Below, piece by piece: positions 1-8,771 of a stretch of DNA of 64,000 bases. The position numbers and the translations under genes are program-made. Positions within the stretch are counted from its first letter, which is position 1. The number at the start of each line of letters is the position of its first letter. Origin of the DNA: an uncultured Oscillospiraceae bacterium (GTDB lineage: Bacteria > Bacillota > Clostridia > Oscillospirales > Oscillospiraceae); NCBI GenBank assembly GCA_944382965.1, contig CALWOA010000001.1, positions 124,001-188,000 of the forward strand, in the 5' to 3' direction. A model generated the notes under the pieces. The model was not told the origin of the DNA and did no database searches. It was given only the letters and a program-made list of their open reading frames with translations.

Positions 1-2774
1 CGCTGATCAGCTACTTAATTCTAAAGCACCGGGTTGCCGCTGCAATTCCTCTGGAAAAGGGAATCAAACAAAGTGAATGGGTAGACTCGCCTTTTGTGCT
101 GGGGCTGGTTCGTCCGGTGATTTATCTTCCCATTTCCATGAATCCAAAAGACTTACCCTACGTCATTGCCCATGAAAAATCCCACATTCACCGGGGAGAT
201 CACTGGTGGAAGCCGGTTGGCTTTGTGCTGCTGAGCATCTATTGGTTCAATCCGGTATTGTGGCTGGCTTACATCCTGCTTTGCCGGGACATTGAGGCTG
301 CCTGCGACGAGCGGGTGATCCGGGATATGAACATGGAGGACCGCCGGGCCTATTCCACTGCGCTGCTGAATTGCAGCATCCGCCGTAAGTCTATTGCAGC
401 CTGTCCGTTGGCTTTCGGTGAGGTGGGGGTCAAGGAGCGAATCAAAAGTGTCATGCACTATAAGAAGCCGGGATTTTGGATTCTGCTGGCGGCACTGGTA
501 GTCACCATTGTGGTGGCGGTGTGCTTCCTGACAAACCCCGTTGCGCCCCAGCAGGTGCAATGGCTGGATCCTTCCAACCCCTCCAGTGAATCTTTACAAT
601 GCAAAACCATGGAGCAGACCTATTACAAGGACGGTGTTATAACCGGAACGGCGAAAACGGAACACTATTATGGCAATGGTGGACAGCGCCTGTATATGAT
701 CGAGTATCGGGATGGAGAAATTACAGGAAAGACCATTACAGATATGGATGCCTATGGCAACACAGTGGGAAGCACATTCTATCTGCCTGACGGAATTACC
801 CAGACCAGCACATCGGAATATCAAGTAACCCTGGATTGGCGCCACCGCCTTGTCCGTAAGGAGAGTTACAGCGGGGATGCCGTATCGATGACATATGACT
901 GCGCATATGACTGGCGCGGCAATGCCGTATGGGAACAAATCACCCAAATGTATGGTGAGAACGGCGCAGTCAGCTTTGTCAGACAGACGAAACGCACCTA
1001 TAACTGGCTGGGACAGCAGACCCTGGAAGAAGTCATGGAGGAATCCGGAGGCGAGATTACTCAGTCGGTAACCGAGTATGAAGATGGAAAACCGGTGAAA
1101 GGTACTGAATACGCAGAGGATGGTACGGTTCTGTCAGAAACGGAGTACATCTATAATACGGAAGGCAATCCTCAGGAGAAAATCATACGGTACAAAGATG
1201 CCGAAGTTAATGATTACCGTGAAATATATGCCTATCAGGAGGATGGATACACCATCACCGTTATTTCCGGAAACCGTCCCGACTGGGAAACAGGCACCAG
1301 TGATTCCATGTACTTCTGCGATTATGACGGAAACGTGCTGCGCAGACAGTGGCGCACAAACGGCTATGTAACCTGGCTCGTCCAGTACGATTATGAGCCA
1401 AAGGGCCAGACGGTGGACGATGAAGCCTTTTTGACCCAGTTCCGGCAGCCGAGCGACGAGATACCGATGCCGGAAGGGATTTCCAGCATGGATATCTGGT
1501 ATGGGGATGGAATGGCTCGTCTGGATAAAGGAGAAGAGGTTGCACCGCTGCAGGAAATGCTCACGCAGGCATTCGATCAATCGCCGGTTCCCACAGACTC
1601 GGTCTCCGAGAAAATCCAGAATGACCTGACCTGGAATTACATATCGGTGCATCATACGGACGATACCACCACAGTATACTGGCTTTCCGAGGACTGCGAT
1701 TTGATTTGGAAGGATGTCCCCAGACGGAAGAGAATGATCTATTCTCTGGAGCAATGGGACTGGGTGCAGGACTATTTTGCGCAGTTAACCAACGGTGTCA
1801 AGGATCGGCAGACCACAGGACAGCCTTTCGCTGAAAAGGATCAGATTTTTAACTGGACTCAGAATGTCACAACCAACGCCATTGAAAAGGCCAGTGCAAA
1901 TATCCAATGGCTAACCCCAATCAATCAGTACGGAGTGCGGGATACGCACACGTCAGAAGGAATCCTGACCCAGGAATCGCTGGACGAGCTGCTGGAGATT
2001 CTCCACCAGATTCCGGAAAATGCATTCATCCCCCAGGCAAAGAAAAAACTTAGCTACCGGAATCTGTACAACACTTTGGGTGAGGAAAACACCAGGTGTG
2101 CAGCGATTTCTATTATGGACACGGTGAATTCTCTATGGGTGCTGATTCATTACAGCGATGAGGGAATGGGAATTTTGCTCAGTGACGAACTGCAGAAGGC
2201 GCGGGATGGCTCTGGGGCTTTCTTGGAATCTTATCAATATTGGTTTGTACAGGATGATGCCCTGGAAGAATATATGCGCACACTCATCGAACAGCGGCCG
2301 ATAGTAAACTACCTGGAAGGTACAATCGCTACCAGATATCCATGGAAAGCAACGGTGAATTTTTCCTATAAGGATTTGGATTTGACATTGCACCTGATCG
2401 AGGGCTGGGAATACGAGATTGTGGAAGGCGAGCCCCAGACCACGAACTATGGTGTCCGCTGCCGACCTGGCGATGTTTCCACTGGCTGGCTCTATTTCAG
2501 CTTCTGGCCGGAAGGGTATCATCCGGAAGAAAGCAACCGATTTTACATCGAGGGTTCGTGGTATGACTATCCCACCCAATGCAGTTTCCCGGAAAGTGTG
2601 ATAAATCCCAACGGAGGATACAGTGTAAGTGGGAAAACTTGGTCGTATTGGGTAGCATACACGTCCAAGGGAGATTTTGCCGTGATTAACCAAGGGGCAG
2701 ACAGCTGGTTCTCGAAATACTATGATGCCATTGAAGCCACTAAGACAATATGCCAGATAACACTTTATGACTGA
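1..2774 (+). CDS. BlaR1-like M56 family metallopeptidase with large C-terminal extracellular region (5' end outside window)
   Basis: The reading frame is open from the first bases, so the gene starts upstream of the window. Upstream of position 96 the frame encodes a typical M56 lead-in (DSPFVLGLVRPVIYLP). The zinc site HEKSH is at 171-185 and the third-ligand region DIEAACDE follows about 40 residues later, with hydrophobic segments between and after (a last TM at about 470-535). M56 proteins of the BlaR1/MecR1 type are membrane sensors that cleave a cognate repressor. Here the roughly 740 residues after the last TM contain many short Y/G/D-rich units like YD or MORN-type repeats (about 600-1400), then an unassigned region. 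I see no penicillin-binding sensor motif (SxxK...KTG). A BlaI-type repressor would be expected just upstream. The M56 call is firm and the ligand is unknown. Confidence 0.85.
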   Translation, partial: LISYLILKHRVAAAIPLEKGIKQSEWVDSPFVLGLVRPVIYLPISMNPKDLPYVIAHEKSHIHRGDHWWKPVGFVLLSIYWFNPVLWLAYILLCRDIEAACDERVIRDMNMEDRRAYSTALLNCSIRRKSIAACPLAFGEVGVKERIKSVMHYKKPGFWILLAALVVTIVVAVCFLTNPVAPQQVQWLDPSNPSSESLQCKTMEQTYYKDGVITGTAKTEHYYGNGGQRLYMIEYRDGEITGKTITDMDAYGNTVGSTFYLPDGITQTSTSEYQVTLDWRHRLVRKESYSGDAVSMTYDCAYDWRGNAVWEQITQMYGENGAVSFVRQTKRTYNWLGQQTLEEVMEESGGEITQSVTEYEDGKPVKGTEYAEDGTVLSETEYIYNTEGNPQEKIIRYKDAEVNDYREIYAYQEDGYTITVISGNRPDWETGTSDSMYFCDYDGNVLRRQWRTNGYVTWLVQYDYEPKGQTVDDEAFLTQFRQPSDEIPMPEGISSMDIWYGDGMARLDKGEEVAPLQEMLTQAFDQSPVPTDSVSEKIQNDLTWNYISVHHTDDTTTVYWLSEDCDLIWKDVPRRKRMIYSLEQWDWVQDYFAQLTNGVKDRQTTGQPFAEKDQIFNWTQNVTTNAIEKASANIQWLTPINQYGVRDTHTSEGILTQESLDELLEILHQIPENAFIPQAKKKLSYRNLYNTLGEENTRCAAISIMDTVNSLWVLIHYSDEGMGILLSDELQKARDGSGAFLESYQYWFVQDDALEEYMRTLIEQRPIVNYLEGTIATRYPWKATVNFSYKDLDLTLHLIEGWEYEIVEGEPQTTNYGVRCRPGDVSTGWLYFSFWPEGYHPEESNRFYIEGSWYDYPTQCSFPESVINPNGGYSVSGKTWSYWVAYTSKGDFAVINQGADSWFSKYYDAIEATKTICQITLYD

Positions 2775-2783
2775 TTCAGCCGG

Positions 2784-2818
2784 AAAAAGCGCAGCTTTCT
2801 TAGAAAGCTGCGCTTTTT
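2784..2818 (+). terminator. Rho-independent terminator of the M56 gene
   Basis: A perfect hairpin (arms AGCGCAGCTTTCT and AGAAAGCTGCGCT) is flanked by A and T runs, ten bases after the stop codon. Confidence 0.9.
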
Positions 2819-2833
2819 GGCGAAATGGGATGT

Positions 2834-2861
2834 TTGCATTTTGCGGAAGATCTGCTATGAT
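2834..2861 (+). promoter_or_regulatory. Candidate sigma-A promoter of the EFR1 gene
   Basis: TTGCAT (2834-2839), a 16-bp spacer and TATGAT (2856-2861), about 65 bp before the chosen start codon. Confidence 0.55.
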
Positions 2862-2926
2862 ATAAAAAAACAGTATCCGCTGACGGTGCCTTGCAATACC
2901 GGCGGAGGAAGAATGGAGGATTCACT

Positions 2927-3652
2927 GTGATATTTTACTTTTCTGGAACAGGAAATTCCCAATGGGCTGCCCAGACTTTGGCCCAGAAGCTGAAGGATCA
3001 GGCACAGGATATTGTGCAGCTGAACCAGATTCCCAGCCTGGAGCAGGAGCAGCAAGTGGGCCTGGTGTTTCCCATCTACGCCTGGGGAGCACCGGAGGCA
3101 ATGGTGGATTTTGCCAGAAAACTGAAGAAAACTGGGGCCTTTTCCTTCGGCGTCTGTACCTGCGGCGCAGATGCGGGCTTGGCAATGAAAAAACTGTCAA
3201 AAATTTTCCCTCTGGCCAGCAGCTATAGCATCGCCATGCCTAACAATTATATCATCGGCTCCGAAATTGACGATGATGACACCATTGCAAGAAAACTTTC
3301 CTCTGCCCAGGCGGAACTGGAAACCATTGCTGGGGAAATTGCACAGAAAAAATGCGTATATCGTGTCCAGGAGGGAAAACATCCGGCACTGAAATCCAAT
3401 GCTATCAATATGGGCTTTAACAAATTTGCCCGCACCACCAAGCCATTTTATGCCCTGGATACCTGTAACGGCTGCGGCATTTGTGAGAAAAACTGTCCCG
3501 CCAGCGCCATTACCTTGGAAAACGGACGTCCGGTTTGGAAGCAGCAATGTTACCAGTGTATGCGCTGCATCCACGATTGCCCTCAGAGTGCCATTCAGTA
3601 CGGCAAGGAAACGGCAGGCAGAAAGCGCTATCACCTAAGGGACTATCTGTAA
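2927..3652 (+). CDS. EFR1-type ferredoxin: flavodoxin-like domain plus two [4Fe-4S] sites
   Basis: The start is taken as GTG 2927, which follows a GGAGGA ribosome site by six bases and gives MIFYFSGTGNSQ. The more upstream TTG has no such site. The N-terminal 150 or so residues look flavodoxin-like, with the FMN phosphate loop SGTGNS at residues 6-11. Residues about 180-215 carry two clostridial ferredoxin motifs, CNGCGICEKNCP and CYQCMRCIHDCP. Proteins of this build are common in anaerobic Firmicutes and are presumed soluble electron carriers or reductases; the partner is unknown. It is a single gene between two terminators, so no operon partner is indicated. Confidence 0.85.
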   Translation: MIFYFSGTGNSQWAAQTLAQKLKDQAQDIVQLNQIPSLEQEQQVGLVFPIYAWGAPEAMVDFARKLKKTGAFSFGVCTCGADAGLAMKKLSKIFPLASSYSIAMPNNYIIGSEIDDDDTIARKLSSAQAELETIAGEIAQKKCVYRVQEGKHPALKSNAINMGFNKFARTTKPFYALDTCNGCGICEKNCPASAITLENGRPVWKQQCYQCMRCIHDCPQSAIQYGKETAGRKRYHLRDYL

Positions 3653-3674
3653 AAGTGTTCCCATACACAAAAGT

Positions 3675-3706
3675 ACCGGCGCCACCGTTTGAAGTGGCGC
3701 CGGTGT
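3675..3706. terminator. Bidirectional terminator between convergent genes
   Basis: A hairpin with arms ACCGGCGCCAC and GTGGCGCCGGT lies between the EFR1 gene and the minus-strand operon end, followed by a T-rich stretch on the plus strand. Confidence 0.75.
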
Positions 3707-3710
3707 ATTT

Positions 3711-4748
3711 TTACTCGGCTCTTGCCATGGCAAGCTGGAAATCCTTGGTATCGGCAAAGATTTCGTTCTTGTAGGGATTCTTTTTCTGCTCTACAGCACG
3801 TTTGACAATAATCGCCAGAACCAGTGCGTTTACTGCCACAGAGAGGATGGAGATCACGCCCTGGGGAACCGGGTTGACCGATGTGGGACGCACGGCAGCA
3901 TCCATGAATCCGTCAGCATACAGCACCGGAATGGTGGTAAACACGCTGTTGTCCTGGAACAGGGGGAATACCTGGGCAAACATGCACCAGATGGCCAGAG
4001 TGTTGGCGCGGTTCTGAATCCAACCGCCCTTATTCCACAATGCGTTGGCAACGGTGGGAGCCAGCAGCAGGGCAACGCCGCAGAACCAGGCGTGGGTGGG
4101 CAGGTTCAGGTAAGTATACTGGAAGTTCCATACATCGTAGGCCAGAATGTACAGCCAGATCATGTCAGGCCAGAGCATATCATCATGCTTCTTGGAGGTA
4201 TAAATACCCCACCAGCCGGTCATGCAGAAAATGTTGATGATACCGGCAATGCCGTTGAGCCAGTTCCACCAGCCGCCGTACAGCCACACATTTTCACTGG
4301 ACAGCCACCACCGATCACCGAATTCTTTCATCGCGGCAGCGCCTTTGATTGCGGATTCAAAGTCACTGGCGACAGCAATCAGGATGTTAATTGCCACGAT
4401 AATGAAGGGAAACGCCTTGAACCACTGGGTTGCGCCAATGCCCTTTTTGTACTTGAGCATCATAAAGCCAATGCACCCGGCCAGGGAGGCGTACAGCTTG
4501 GCATAGTGGAACCAGCCGTTCATGTACAGATAGGTGGGATTATTCAGCGCCCATTCTGCTCCCATGGCGGCTCCAACATAGATGGAAATAAAATACACTG
4601 TCAGTCCCGCAGGCAGCAGCAGGAAGAAGAACGCACCGCCTTTTTTTGACCGGCGGGCAATCTCGTTGCACAGGATCAGCCCCAAAAAGACTAGCAGCCA
4701 GCCAAACAGCTGGAAACCAGCCCGTTCTCCGTAGATTTGAAACAACAT
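3711..4748 (-). CDS. Polytopic membrane protein of unknown function (DUF5692-like)
   Basis: A 345-residue protein with about eight to nine hydrophobic segments and very rich in Trp, Tyr and Phe (for example WLYGGWWNWLNG). It has no transporter signature or cofactor motif that I can name. The composition and length resemble the family I recall as DUF5692, but this is memory only. The start ATG 4748 follows a GGAGG site. It is the last gene of the hypB/flavoprotein/hypA operon, 15 bp after hypA, so its job is probably tied to that redox module. It could be a membrane anchor or quinone/ion partner, which is inference. Confidence 0.6.
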   Translation of the reverse strand: MLFQIYGERAGFQLFGWLLVFLGLILCNEIARRSKKGGAFFFLLLPAGLTVYFISIYVGAAMGAEWALNNPTYLYMNGWFHYAKLYASLAGCIGFMMLKYKKGIGATQWFKAFPFIIVAINILIAVASDFESAIKGAAAMKEFGDRWWLSSENVWLYGGWWNWLNGIAGIINIFCMTGWWGIYTSKKHDDMLWPDMIWLYILAYDVWNFQYTYLNLPTHAWFCGVALLLAPTVANALWNKGGWIQNRANTLAIWCMFAQVFPLFQDNSVFTTIPVLYADGFMDAAVRPTSVNPVPQGVISILSVAVNALVLAIIVKRAVEQKKNPYKNEIFADTKDFQLAMARAE

Positions 4749-4763
4749 ACCGGTTACCTCCTC

Positions 4764-5108
4764 TTAAATTGCGGATATTTCTTTGATATTCAGTTCATTT
4801 CCTTTGATTAACCAGGTTTTTTCACTGCCGCAGTAAGGACAAATTCGCCCATGGGCCACGGTGCCGTAGTCTTTTCCGCAGCCGTCGCAGTGGGTAACGG
4901 CTTCCAGTGTCTGTACCAGCAGCTTGCTGTTTTCAAACAGGGGCCGTTTTTTTGCGGCCCACTGCCAGCAGTCGATGAGATAGTCTCCCACAACGGTGGA
5001 AACCTCTCCAATTTCCAGAGTCACACTCTGAATCTGGGTAAGCCCATTGTCCTTCGCCACATCGTCCAATGTGTCCATGACGTGAAAGACAATTCCCAGT
5101 TCGTGCAT
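4764..5108 (-). CDS. hypA: HypA nickel metallochaperone
   Basis: A 114-residue protein of normal HypA length. It starts MHELGIV, where the N-terminal Met-His-Glu forms the nickel site. The C-terminal half has the structural zinc site with two CxxC pairs (CDGCG near residue 74 and CPYCG near residue 91). HypA hands nickel, with HypB, to [NiFe]-hydrogenase or urease precursors. The gene sits one base after the flavoprotein and is followed by the membrane-protein gene, in one operon that starts with hypB. No nickel enzyme subunit is present in the window, so the client is not visible. Confidence 0.9.
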   Translation of the reverse strand: MHELGIVFHVMDTLDDVAKDNGLTQIQSVTLEIGEVSTVVGDYLIDCWQWAAKKRPLFENSKLLVQTLEAVTHCDGCGKDYGTVAHGRICPYCGSEKTWLIKGNELNIKEISAI

Positions 5109-5109
5109 A

Positions 5110-7902
5110 TTATTTCTCCTTCTTGGCTTTACGCTGCGCCTTCTTGATCTTGAACTGCCGCTTGATCATGTAGGGCAGAATGACCTTCATCTTATCCTCG
5201 GTGCGCACCATGGTGGAGCATTCCGGAAGATCCCGGTGCAGGTGGATGGCATCAAATGCGCACTTGGTGGTGCACAGACCGCAGCCGATGCACTTGTTGG
5301 GGTCTACTACGGAAGCGCCGCAGCCTAAACACCGGGCGGTTTCTGCCTTGACCTGCTCCTCAGTGAAGGTCAGCTTGGCATCCCGGAAGGAACGCTTGTG
5401 GTCGATGTCCGGGTTGAAACTGGGAATCTGACGGGAGGAATTGTCGTAGTGCTCTACCACAATGTTCTTCTTATCCAGCTCGATAAAGTCATTGCGATTC
5501 CGGCCAATGGTCAGGCTGGTATTGGGATGTACAAACCGATGGATGGAGATGGCGCCTTCCTTGCCAGCCGCAATGGCATCGATGGCAAATTTGGGCCCGG
5601 TGTATACGTCGCCGCCTACAAAGATGTCCGGCTGTGCGGTCTGGTAGGTCAGGCTGTCGGCAACAGCGCCGTTGCCCCGGCCCAGCTGAACTTTGCTGCC
5701 TTCCAGCAGTTTGCCCCACTGGATACTCTGACCAATAGACAGGAACACCCGGTCGCAATCCAGGGTAATGGTGTCGTTTTCATCATAAGCAGGAGCAAAC
5801 TTGCCGCTTTCATCCCAAACGGAGGTGCAACGCTTGAATACGATGCCCTTGACTTTCCCGTTTTCCGTGAGGATTTCCTTGGGACCCCAGCCGCAGCGGA
5901 TGGCGATGCCTTCGTCCTCGGCTTCTGAGATTTCTTCCGCCGACGCAGGCATCTTTTCCCGGGGCTCCAGGCAGAGCATGGTCACGGATTCTGCACCGCA
6001 CCGTCCAGCGGTACGGGCTACGTCTATGGCAACGTTGCCGCCGCCCACGACCACAGTTTTTCCACTGACGGGATAAGATTCGTCTGCTCCTACCGTGCGC
6101 AGGAAGTCCACGGCGGTCATAACGCCCTCGGCATCTTCACCGGGGATATTGGCCTTTCTGCCGCCCTGACAGCCAATGGCGATGTAGAAAGCCTTGTAGC
6201 CTTCCTGCCGCAGCTGATTCAGAGTGATATCCTTGCCGACTTCAATACCGCAGCGGATTTCCACGCCCATCAGCCGCAGAATTTCAATTTCCGCGTCAAT
6301 GACTTCCTTTTCCAGCTTGAAGCTGGGAATACCGTAACGGAGCATACCGCCGGGCTTTTCATTTTTTTCAAAGACCACCGGGCGGTAGCCCTTTTCTGCC
6401 AGATAGTAAGCACAGCTCAGTCCGGCAGGGCCTGCACCGATAATGGCAATCTTTTCATCAAATTCCCCGGAAACCTTGGGAATGACCTTGGGCGGGACGT
6501 ACCGGGCAGCGGCATCCAGATCCTTCCGGGCGATAAATTTCTTGACTTCGTCAATGGCAACGGCTTGGTCAATGGTGCCCCGGGTACAGGCATCTTCACA
6601 GCGGCGGTTGCAGATATGGCCGCAGACGGCAGGGAAGGGGTTGTTTTTCTTAATCAATGCCAACGCTTCGGTGTATTTTCCCTGGGCCGCCAGCTTCAGA
6701 TAACCCTGCACGGCGATGTGGGCAGGACAGGCGGTTTTACAGGGGGCAGTGCCGGTATCGTAGCAGTTGATCCGGTTTTTGTCCCGGTAATCAGTGTCCC
6801 ATTTCTCCGGTCCCCACTGGACTTCGTCCGGCAGTTCGTGCTTGGGATAGACGATGGGACCATCCTTGGTGCAAAGCTTTTGACCCAGCTTCACCGCACC
6901 GGCAGGGCAGTATTCCACGCAGCGGCCGCAGGCTACACAGTTTTCCGTTTCCACCTTGGCAACATAGGCGCTTCGGCTCATGTTGGGGGTATTGAACAGC
7001 TGAGAGGTTCGCAGAGCGTTGCAGACATTGACATTGCAGTTGCAGATGGCGAAGATCTTCTCCTGACCGTCAATGTTGGTGATTTGGTGAACAAAGCCGT
7101 TTTCCTCTGCTTTGCGGAAGATTTCCAGGGCTTCTTCGTAGCTGATGTAGCGGCCCCGGTCGGTTTCCACCACATAGTCCGCCATATCGCCAACGGCAAT
7201 ACACCAATCTTCAAAGCAGTCACCGCAGCCTTCCTTCAGTTTTTCCCGGGACATCCGGCAGGAGCAGGGGGAAGCGGCGAATTTGTTGTATTTTTTCAGC
7301 CAGTAGGAGATGTGCTCAATGTCAATGGAGGTATTTTCCGCTTCGATGGCTTTTTCCACTGGAATGACGTGCATACCAATTCCTGCGCCTCCGGGGGGAA
7401 CCATTGGGGTAATCCGCTCCAGAGGCAGGAAGGTCATCCGCTCGAAGAAGGCAGCAACTTCCGGATGCTCGTCGATCTGGGATTTGCGCATGTTGAAGAA
7501 TTCTGCGCTGCCCGGGACGAATCGACACAGCACATAGCGTTTTTCGTGATTGGGATTTTTCCCATCCAGGTTTTCCCAGTGGTATTCCAGAAGACCGATA
7601 TAGGCCATTTGCTCCAGCAGCGGCTCCAGTTTTTCTGCTGGCACGCCGGTGATTTTTACCAGCTGCTGCAAAGTCTTTGGCTTTCGCACCTGCATTTTCA
7701 GGGCCACTTCCGCCATTTCGTCGGTTACAAGACCTGCCAGGCCCCAGTACTCCGGATCGTCACCGGAGACGCCTTTGATTTTGGCAGGAACCCGGTCAGT
7801 GATTTTTTTGCCCAGGGCGATGATCTTTTCCCGAGGGGCATCGCTTTTGGGGAGGGGAAAGTCCAGCTTGCTTTCATCCAGGGGGAATTTGGTATCGCTC
7901 AT
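5110..7902 (-). CDS. Large iron-sulfur/FAD NAD(P)-linked oxidoreductase, GltD/NfnB-like
   Basis: A 930-residue multidomain protein. The N-terminal region has a helix-turn-helix-like stretch (residues about 75-105) and Cys-rich segments CSCRMS...CGDC (about 214-235) and CNCNVNVC (about 290). A ferredoxin motif CVACGRCVEYCP is near 322. A GltD-type N-terminal domain (CKTACPAH, about 389) is followed by an FAD Rossmann fold GAGPAGLSCAYYL (about 488) and a second dinucleotide fold GGGNVAIDVA (about 622). The C-terminus has further clusters, CLGCG and CIGCGLCTTKC (about 862-885). This suggests electron transfer between NAD(P)H and ferredoxin-like carriers, possibly bifurcating, but substrates are unknown. 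It lies directly between hypB and hypA with 1-bp gaps, so it is co-expressed with nickel chaperones. Confidence 0.8.
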   Translation of the reverse strand: MSDTKFPLDESKLDFPLPKSDAPREKIIALGKKITDRVPAKIKGVSGDDPEYWGLAGLVTDEMAEVALKMQVRKPKTLQQLVKITGVPAEKLEPLLEQMAYIGLLEYHWENLDGKNPNHEKRYVLCRFVPGSAEFFNMRKSQIDEHPEVAAFFERMTFLPLERITPMVPPGGAGIGMHVIPVEKAIEAENTSIDIEHISYWLKKYNKFAASPCSCRMSREKLKEGCGDCFEDWCIAVGDMADYVVETDRGRYISYEEALEIFRKAEENGFVHQITNIDGQEKIFAICNCNVNVCNALRTSQLFNTPNMSRSAYVAKVETENCVACGRCVEYCPAGAVKLGQKLCTKDGPIVYPKHELPDEVQWGPEKWDTDYRDKNRINCYDTGTAPCKTACPAHIAVQGYLKLAAQGKYTEALALIKKNNPFPAVCGHICNRRCEDACTRGTIDQAVAIDEVKKFIARKDLDAAARYVPPKVIPKVSGEFDEKIAIIGAGPAGLSCAYYLAEKGYRPVVFEKNEKPGGMLRYGIPSFKLEKEVIDAEIEILRLMGVEIRCGIEVGKDITLNQLRQEGYKAFYIAIGCQGGRKANIPGEDAEGVMTAVDFLRTVGADESYPVSGKTVVVGGGNVAIDVARTAGRCGAESVTMLCLEPREKMPASAEEISEAEDEGIAIRCGWGPKEILTENGKVKGIVFKRCTSVWDESGKFAPAYDENDTITLDCDRVFLSIGQSIQWGKLLEGSKVQLGRGNGAVADSLTYQTAQPDIFVGGDVYTGPKFAIDAIAAGKEGAISIHRFVHPNTSLTIGRNRNDFIELDKKNIVVEHYDNSSRQIPSFNPDIDHKRSFRDAKLTFTEEQVKAETARCLGCGASVVDPNKCIGCGLCTTKCAFDAIHLHRDLPECSTMVRTEDKMKVILPYMIKRQFKIKKAQRKAKKEK

Positions 7903-7903
7903 A

Positions 7904-8578
7904 TCAATTCTCTCCTTTCCAGGTGATTACTTCTGCTTTCAGCCAGGCGGCAAGGGCGTCCACACCCTCACCGGTTTTGGCGCTGATGGGGAAGATCCTG
8001 GCTTTGGGATTGCGCATGTGAATATATTCCGTGCATTTGTCCAAGTCAAAGTCAAAATAGGGCTGAACGTCCATTTTGTTGATGATGACGGTGTCGCAGA
8101 CCTGGAACATCAGCGGATATTTCAGCGGTTTATCGTGGCCCTCCGGAACGGACAGAATCATGCAGTTGGAAGAAGCGCCGGTGTCAAATTCCGCGGGGCA
8201 TACCAGATTGCCCACATTTTCCAGGATGACCAGGTCCAATTCCCCGGGGTCCAGCCCCTCCAGTCCCTGCCTTGTCATAGCGGCATCCAGATGACACATG
8301 CCGCCAGTATGCAGCTGAATGGCCTTGACGCCGGTGGCGGCAATGGTTTTTGCATCCACGTCGGAATCAATGTCCGCTTCCATCACGCCGATTTGCAGTT
8401 CGTCCTTTAGGGTTCCAATCAGCTGGGTGAGGGTGGTGGTTTTTCCGGAGCCGGGGGAGGACATGAGATTCAGCAGGTAAATTCCTTTGCTTTTCAGTTC
8501 TTCCCGCAAGGCGGCAGCTTGGGCGTCATTGTTGGCAAAGACGCTTTGTTTTATCTCTAAAATTTTAACCTTCTCCAT
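7904..8578 (-). CDS. hypB: HypB GTPase, nickel incorporation
   Basis: With ATG 8578 as start the protein has 224 residues, the usual size of short HypB proteins. AGGAG precedes this ATG by 12 bases. The ATG at 8605 lies inside a palindromic operator and lacks a ribosome site, so I rejected it. Visible motifs are the P-loop SSPGSGKTTT (residues about 40-49), the metal-site Cys/His HTGGMCHLD, ENVGNLVCP with the second metal Cys, and the base-recognition INKMD and SAK. There is no N-terminal CxxCGC nickel site. HypB uses GTP hydrolysis to load nickel with HypA. It is the first gene of the operon and is driven by the promoter at 8628-8656. Confidence 0.92.
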   Translation of the reverse strand: MEKVKILEIKQSVFANNDAQAAALREELKSKGIYLLNLMSSPGSGKTTTLTQLIGTLKDELQIGVMEADIDSDVDAKTIAATGVKAIQLHTGGMCHLDAAMTRQGLEGLDPGELDLVILENVGNLVCPAEFDTGASSNCMILSVPEGHDKPLKYPLMFQVCDTVIINKMDVQPYFDFDLDKCTEYIHMRNPKARIFPISAKTGEGVDALAAWLKAEVITWKGEN

Positions 8579-8597
8579 GGGCGTCAGCTGCTCCTTT

Positions 8598-8610
8598 CTG
8601 GTCATACCAG
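8598..8610 (-). promoter_or_regulatory. GntR/FadR-type operator in the hypB leader
   Basis: A perfect palindrome with arms CTGGT and ACCAG around three bases (TGGT-N3-ACCA) lies downstream of the hypB -10 box. It matches the operator upstream of the divergent GntR gene and fits the TGGTnnnACCA form known for FadR-class GntR regulators. Confidence 0.65.
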
Positions 8611-8627
8611 AGTTTTTCTTTTCTTAT

Positions 8628-8656
8628 AGTGTAAGTCTATTTCAAAACCATGTCAA
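8628..8656 (-). promoter_or_regulatory. Sigma-A promoter of the hypB operon
   Basis: Minus-strand TTGACA (8651-8656), a 17-bp spacer and TACACT (8628-8633). Confidence 0.75.
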
Positions 8657-8740
8657 TGATACTTTCACTTTTCATCGATTTATCCTGGAATTTGACCTTG
8701 TTTTTGTGAATAATCCATGGTAAAATAAAATTCGTGGTAT

Positions 8741-8753
8741 GTGGTATAACCAC
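8741..8753 (+). promoter_or_regulatory. GntR/FadR-type operator upstream of the GntR gene
   Basis: The palindrome GTGGT-ATA-ACCAC lies 19 bases before the start codon, with an extra GTGGT half-site at 8734-8738. It is the partner of the operator at 8598-8610, suggesting autoregulation. Confidence 0.65.
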
Positions 8754-8771
8754 AAAAAGGAGATGGGCTCT

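Noticed and set aside
6565..7926. Long plus-strand frame (453 codons) opposite the flavoprotein
   Set aside because: It is antisense to a well-supported multidomain gene, with no family features; a codon-bias shadow.
8579..8605. Upstream ATG (8605) as the hypB start
   Set aside because: It lies inside the palindromic operator and has no Shine-Dalgarno; ATG 8578 has AGGAG and gives the usual HypB N-terminus.
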